Shown: in pieces, positions 5,641-6,898 of the stretch | Position numbering within the stretch: position 1 is the stretch's first letter | Layout: each line of letters starts with the position of its first letter | NCBI GenBank assembly: GCA_035575035.1 | Contig: DATLYH010000109.1 | Coordinates: 1 to 6,898 of the forward strand | Source of the DNA: DATLYH01 sp035575035 | GTDB lineage: Bacteria > Planctomycetota > Planctomycetia > Gemmatales > Gemmataceae | Reading direction: 5' to 3' | DNA length: 6,898 bases | Made by a program: the position numbers and the translations under genes | Notes under the pieces: model-generated | What the model saw: the letters and a program-made list of their open reading frames with translations, nothing else | The model's database searches: none | Told to the model about the DNA's origin: nothing

Positions 5641-5678
5641 TGACTTCAATACGAGCCCGTCACTGACGTTCCGGGCTC
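5618..5678. repeat. Hairpin from a direct copy and an inverted copy of the element
   Basis: Positions 5618-5640 and 5656-5678 are inverted repeats matching at 21 of 23 positions around a 15-nt loop. In plus-strand RNA one mismatch is a G-U pair and the other a C-A pair. It lies 93 nt after the anti-sigma stop and could protect or end that transcript, but there is no T-run after it. A half-unit, TCCGGGCTCCGATAG, then repeats at 5670-5684 and 5692-5706. Confidence 0.6.
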
Positions 5679-5755
5679 CGATAGTTCACCCTCCGGGCTC
5701 CGATAGAGGTCAGCAACAACCGCATCCGTCGGTCCCGCCTGGCGTGTCCTGTGAA

Positions 5756-5853
5756 GAGGGCGCCCCACACACCCCTAGCCGGCCGGAACTACAGGGCCTG
5801 GAGGTGCCCACAGGCCCTGAGGATGGTTCCGGCCAGCTGTGTGAGGCGCCCTC
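5756..5853. repeat. 98-nt concentric near-palindrome
   Basis: Four stacked perfect arm pairs share one centre: GAGGGCGCC 5756-5764 with 5845-5853; CACACA 5766-5771 with TGTGTG 5838-5843; GGCCGGAAC 5781-5789 with 5826-5834; CAGGGCCTG 5792-5800 with 5811-5819, closing a 10-nt loop. GTGA (5751-5754) and TCAC (5852-5855) hint at an outer extension that would compete with the first pair. This is far more pairing than chance. Possible roles are a bidirectional terminator, a MITE/REP-like element, or a small structured RNA. Confidence 0.65.
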
Positions 5854-5933
5854 ACCCCGTTATCCGAACGCCCCGGTCGGGGCGGACATTCGCGCCCTTC
5901 TTTCCCTGTCGCCGCTTGCGGCGCGACGCCATG

Positions 5934-6566
5934 TCAACTGTGCTGGCCGGCCCAGGCGCGGAGGATCTCGGCCAGCCATTCGCGCTCCGGCTCCCGGAGG
6001 GTGGCGCCAATCTCGATCCGCTCGGCGCCCCAGTCCACGGTGAGGCGCTGGCGCTCGCCGACGCGCTCCAGACGGATCGGGCCTAGCTCCGACCAGGGAA
6101 TTTCCCGGACGGGCGGCGGGCGCCAGAGGCGGAAGGCCCTGGCGGATTCACGGTCCATGTCGCCGTTGGTAGGAATCGCCAGGAAACTGCCGGGGTCGTA
6201 CCGCAAGACAGGTCCGAAAGTCAGCGACTCCGGCCGCGGCTTCTGGACCAGGATAGCGAAGGCACGGGCGGCCCAGAATCCTCCCGTCGTCCAGCCGGCC
6301 AGCCAAATGAGCAAGAACAACCCTACGCCCCACGCGATCGCCCCGCCGCCGTCGCGGAGAATGCCGGCCACCATCGTGGCCAGCATTCCCAGGGCGGCGA
6401 CCTCCCCGGCGAACCAACCGCACAGCCAGAACCCCAGGAAGGCAGCCGTGGCCCAGCGTCCTACCGTACTGACGCCCGGCTTCCAGCTGAGCATGGGATG
6501 GCCATCATCATCTTGACCAAACAGAATCCGCGAATTGGGGAGTGGTTCCAGGGAAGTCAGCTCCAT
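5934..6566 (-). CDS. Two-TM membrane protein of unknown function
   Basis: 210 aa from the chosen ATG at 6566-6564. That start has GGAGGA (6579-6574) exactly 7 nt upstream; two in-frame ATGs further upstream (6629 and 6611) lack any ribosome binding site and add only ~20 unlikely residues. The layout is a soluble N-terminus (1-36), two hydrophobic segments (about 38-70 and 76-107, rich in Gly/Trp/Ala), then a soluble C-terminal domain (about 112-208) ending in RLTVDWGAERIEIGATLREP and EREWLAEILRAW. That ending resembles C-terminal parts of small two-TM proteins with a PH-like or DUF2244-like domain, but I do not recognise a specific family. The stop is TGA. Both termini are probably on the same side of the membrane. 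It is convergent with the anti-sigma gene and divergent from the exported protein at 6748. Confidence 0.8.
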   Translation of the reverse strand: MELTSLEPLPNSRILFGQDDDGHPMLSWKPGVSTVGRWATAAFLGFWLCGWFAGEVAALGMLATMVAGILRDGGGAIAWGVGLFLLIWLAGWTTGGFWAARAFAILVQKPRPESLTFGPVLRYDPGSFLAIPTNGDMDRESARAFRLWRPPPVREIPWSELGPIRLERVGERQRLTVDWGAERIEIGATLREPEREWLAEILRAWAGQHS

Positions 6567-6573
6567 GGCCGGT

Positions 6574-6579
6574 TCCTCC
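6574..6579 (-). promoter_or_regulatory. Ribosome binding site deciding the start at 6566
   Basis: GGAGGA on the minus strand, with a 7-nt spacer to the ATG at 6566. The more upstream in-frame ATGs at 6629 and 6611 have no such sequence, so this site selects the 210-aa form. Confidence 0.8.
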
Positions 6580-6702
6580 GCACCGTAACGCCCGGCCGCC
6601 GTAGCCGGCATTATCCGGACAGTCGCCATCCATGTTAACGGAACGGTTCGGCACCGTCATTGCCGGTTCAACTTACCCCCGCCGTTGATCCGATCTAATT
6701 GC

Positions 6703-6724
6703 AGGCCGCCCCCAAGGGCGGCTT
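6703..6724 (+). promoter_or_regulatory. Hairpin in leader of the downstream exported-protein gene
   Basis: GCCGCCC (6705-6711) and GGGCGGC (6716-6722) form a perfect 7-bp stem around CCAA, extended by a G-U and an A-U pair. It ends 23 nt before the ATG at 6748 and 8 nt before the ribosome binding site. It may shape the 5' leader, act as an upstream terminator remnant, or mean nothing. An AT-rich TCTAAT at 6694-6699 just before it might be a -10 box, but no matching -35 at normal spacing was seen. Confidence 0.35.
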
Positions 6725-6747
6725 CCCATTGCGAAAGGAGCGGCCCG

Positions 6748-6898
6748 ATGCGATCGCGGCTTGGCCGACTGTTGTGGGCGTCGGTTTTGGGCCTGGGCGT
6801 GATGGCGGGGCTGGCCCGCGCGGCGGACATTGTGGCGCCCCCCTCGGGAGGCCTGATACCGCTGCCGGGGGTGGTGTCGCCGCCGTCGGGCTATGCCC
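6748..6898 (+). CDS. Exported protein, N-terminal fragment (3' end outside window)
   Basis: The ATG at 6748 has AAAGGAG (6734-6740) with a 7-nt spacer, a strong ribosome binding site. The first ~26 residues form a classical signal peptide: MRSRLGRLLW, then ASVLGLGVMAGL, with likely cleavage after ARA. The visible mature part is Pro/Gly/Val-rich (DIVAPPSGGLIPLPGVVSPP). The frame stays open to the window edge, 50 codons in. There is too little sequence to name a family. It is divergent from the membrane-protein gene at 6566, with a 181-bp shared upstream region. Confidence 0.75.
   Translation, partial: MRSRLGRLLWASVLGLGVMAGLARAADIVAPPSGGLIPLPGVVSPPSGYA

Larger units (their letters stand above)
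5526..5933. other. Repeat-rich convergent intergenic spacer
   Basis: 408 bp between the convergent anti-sigma and membrane-protein genes, with no credible gene. It contains a 19-bp match to the downstream membrane-protein gene (5561-5579), the direct/inverted repeat cluster at 5584-5706, and the long near-palindrome at 5756-5853. The last ~80 bp show no further structure apart from a short GCCCCGGTCGGGGC dyad near 5870-5883. Confidence 0.6.

Noticed and set aside
5584..5706. CRISPR array
   Set aside because: Only two direct copies, with a 5-nt gap between them, plus an inverted copy; there are no regular unique spacers and no cas genes.
5744..6086. Two overlapping plus-strand open frames (5744-6043 and 5751-6086)
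   Set aside because: They translate the near-palindrome and the antisense of the membrane-protein gene, with no start signal and no recognisable protein.
6667..6699. Sigma-70 promoter TTCAAC / TCTAAT before the exported-protein gene
   Set aside because: The spacer would be 21 nt, too long for a normal promoter, and planctomycete promoters are not well enough defined to accept it.

Overview
The window is GC-rich bacterial DNA with the character of a planctomycete, most likely a Gemmataceae-type genome. This is inferred from protein style only: a thioredoxin/CxxCH/PDZ exported protein of a type I associate with that group, a secreted EF-hand protein with Lys/Pro-rich linkers, an ECF sigma factor with a large membrane anti-sigma partner, and structured intergenic repeats. 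No marker gene is present to fix the taxonomy.

Layout. Positions 1-509 (+) hold the 3' part of a calcineurin-like phosphoesterase homologue whose C-terminal metal-ligand histidines are missing. Positions 510-973 are a non-coding spacer between convergent genes. It holds a nested inverted repeat (672-765) and a 76-bp diverged copy of a piece of the phosphoesterase gene (814-889). On the minus strand, 3212-2214 and 2173-974 look like a two-gene operon: an exported thioredoxin-like/PDZ protein followed 40 nt later by a secreted EF-hand protein. A 217-bp divergent spacer (3213-3429) carries two strong dyads. On the plus strand, 3430-3987 (ECF sigma factor) and 3984-5525 (membrane zinc-finger anti-sigma factor) overlap by ATGA. 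Positions 5526-5933 are a repeat-rich spacer between convergent genes, with two direct copies plus an inverted copy of a 23-nt element and a separate 98-nt near-palindrome. A two-TM membrane protein follows (6566-5934, -), and then the 5' end of an exported protein (6748 onward, +).

Main discovery. The thioredoxin-like gene at 3212-2214 is a single reading frame interrupted by two TGA codons three codons apart (2966-2964 and 2957-2955). The frame resumes perfectly on both sides. The two TGAs sit where this type of protein carries a CxxC redox pair, so the read-through product has the motif U-x-x-U-x-C. Twenty nucleotides after the second TGA lies a perfect 8-bp hairpin with a GGU apical loop closed by an A-U pair, resembling a bacterial SECIS element. 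Other genes here, including this same gene, use TGA as a true stop, so a general code change is unlikely. I read this as a candidate selenoprotein with two selenocysteines in its active site; an accidental double-nonsense pseudogene is the main alternative.

How the genes may work together (inference). The sigma/anti-sigma pair, which has a ZAS-type zinc motif, diverges from the redox protein/EF-hand operon across a dyad-rich promoter region. This raises the possibility of an envelope redox-stress or selenium-linked module.
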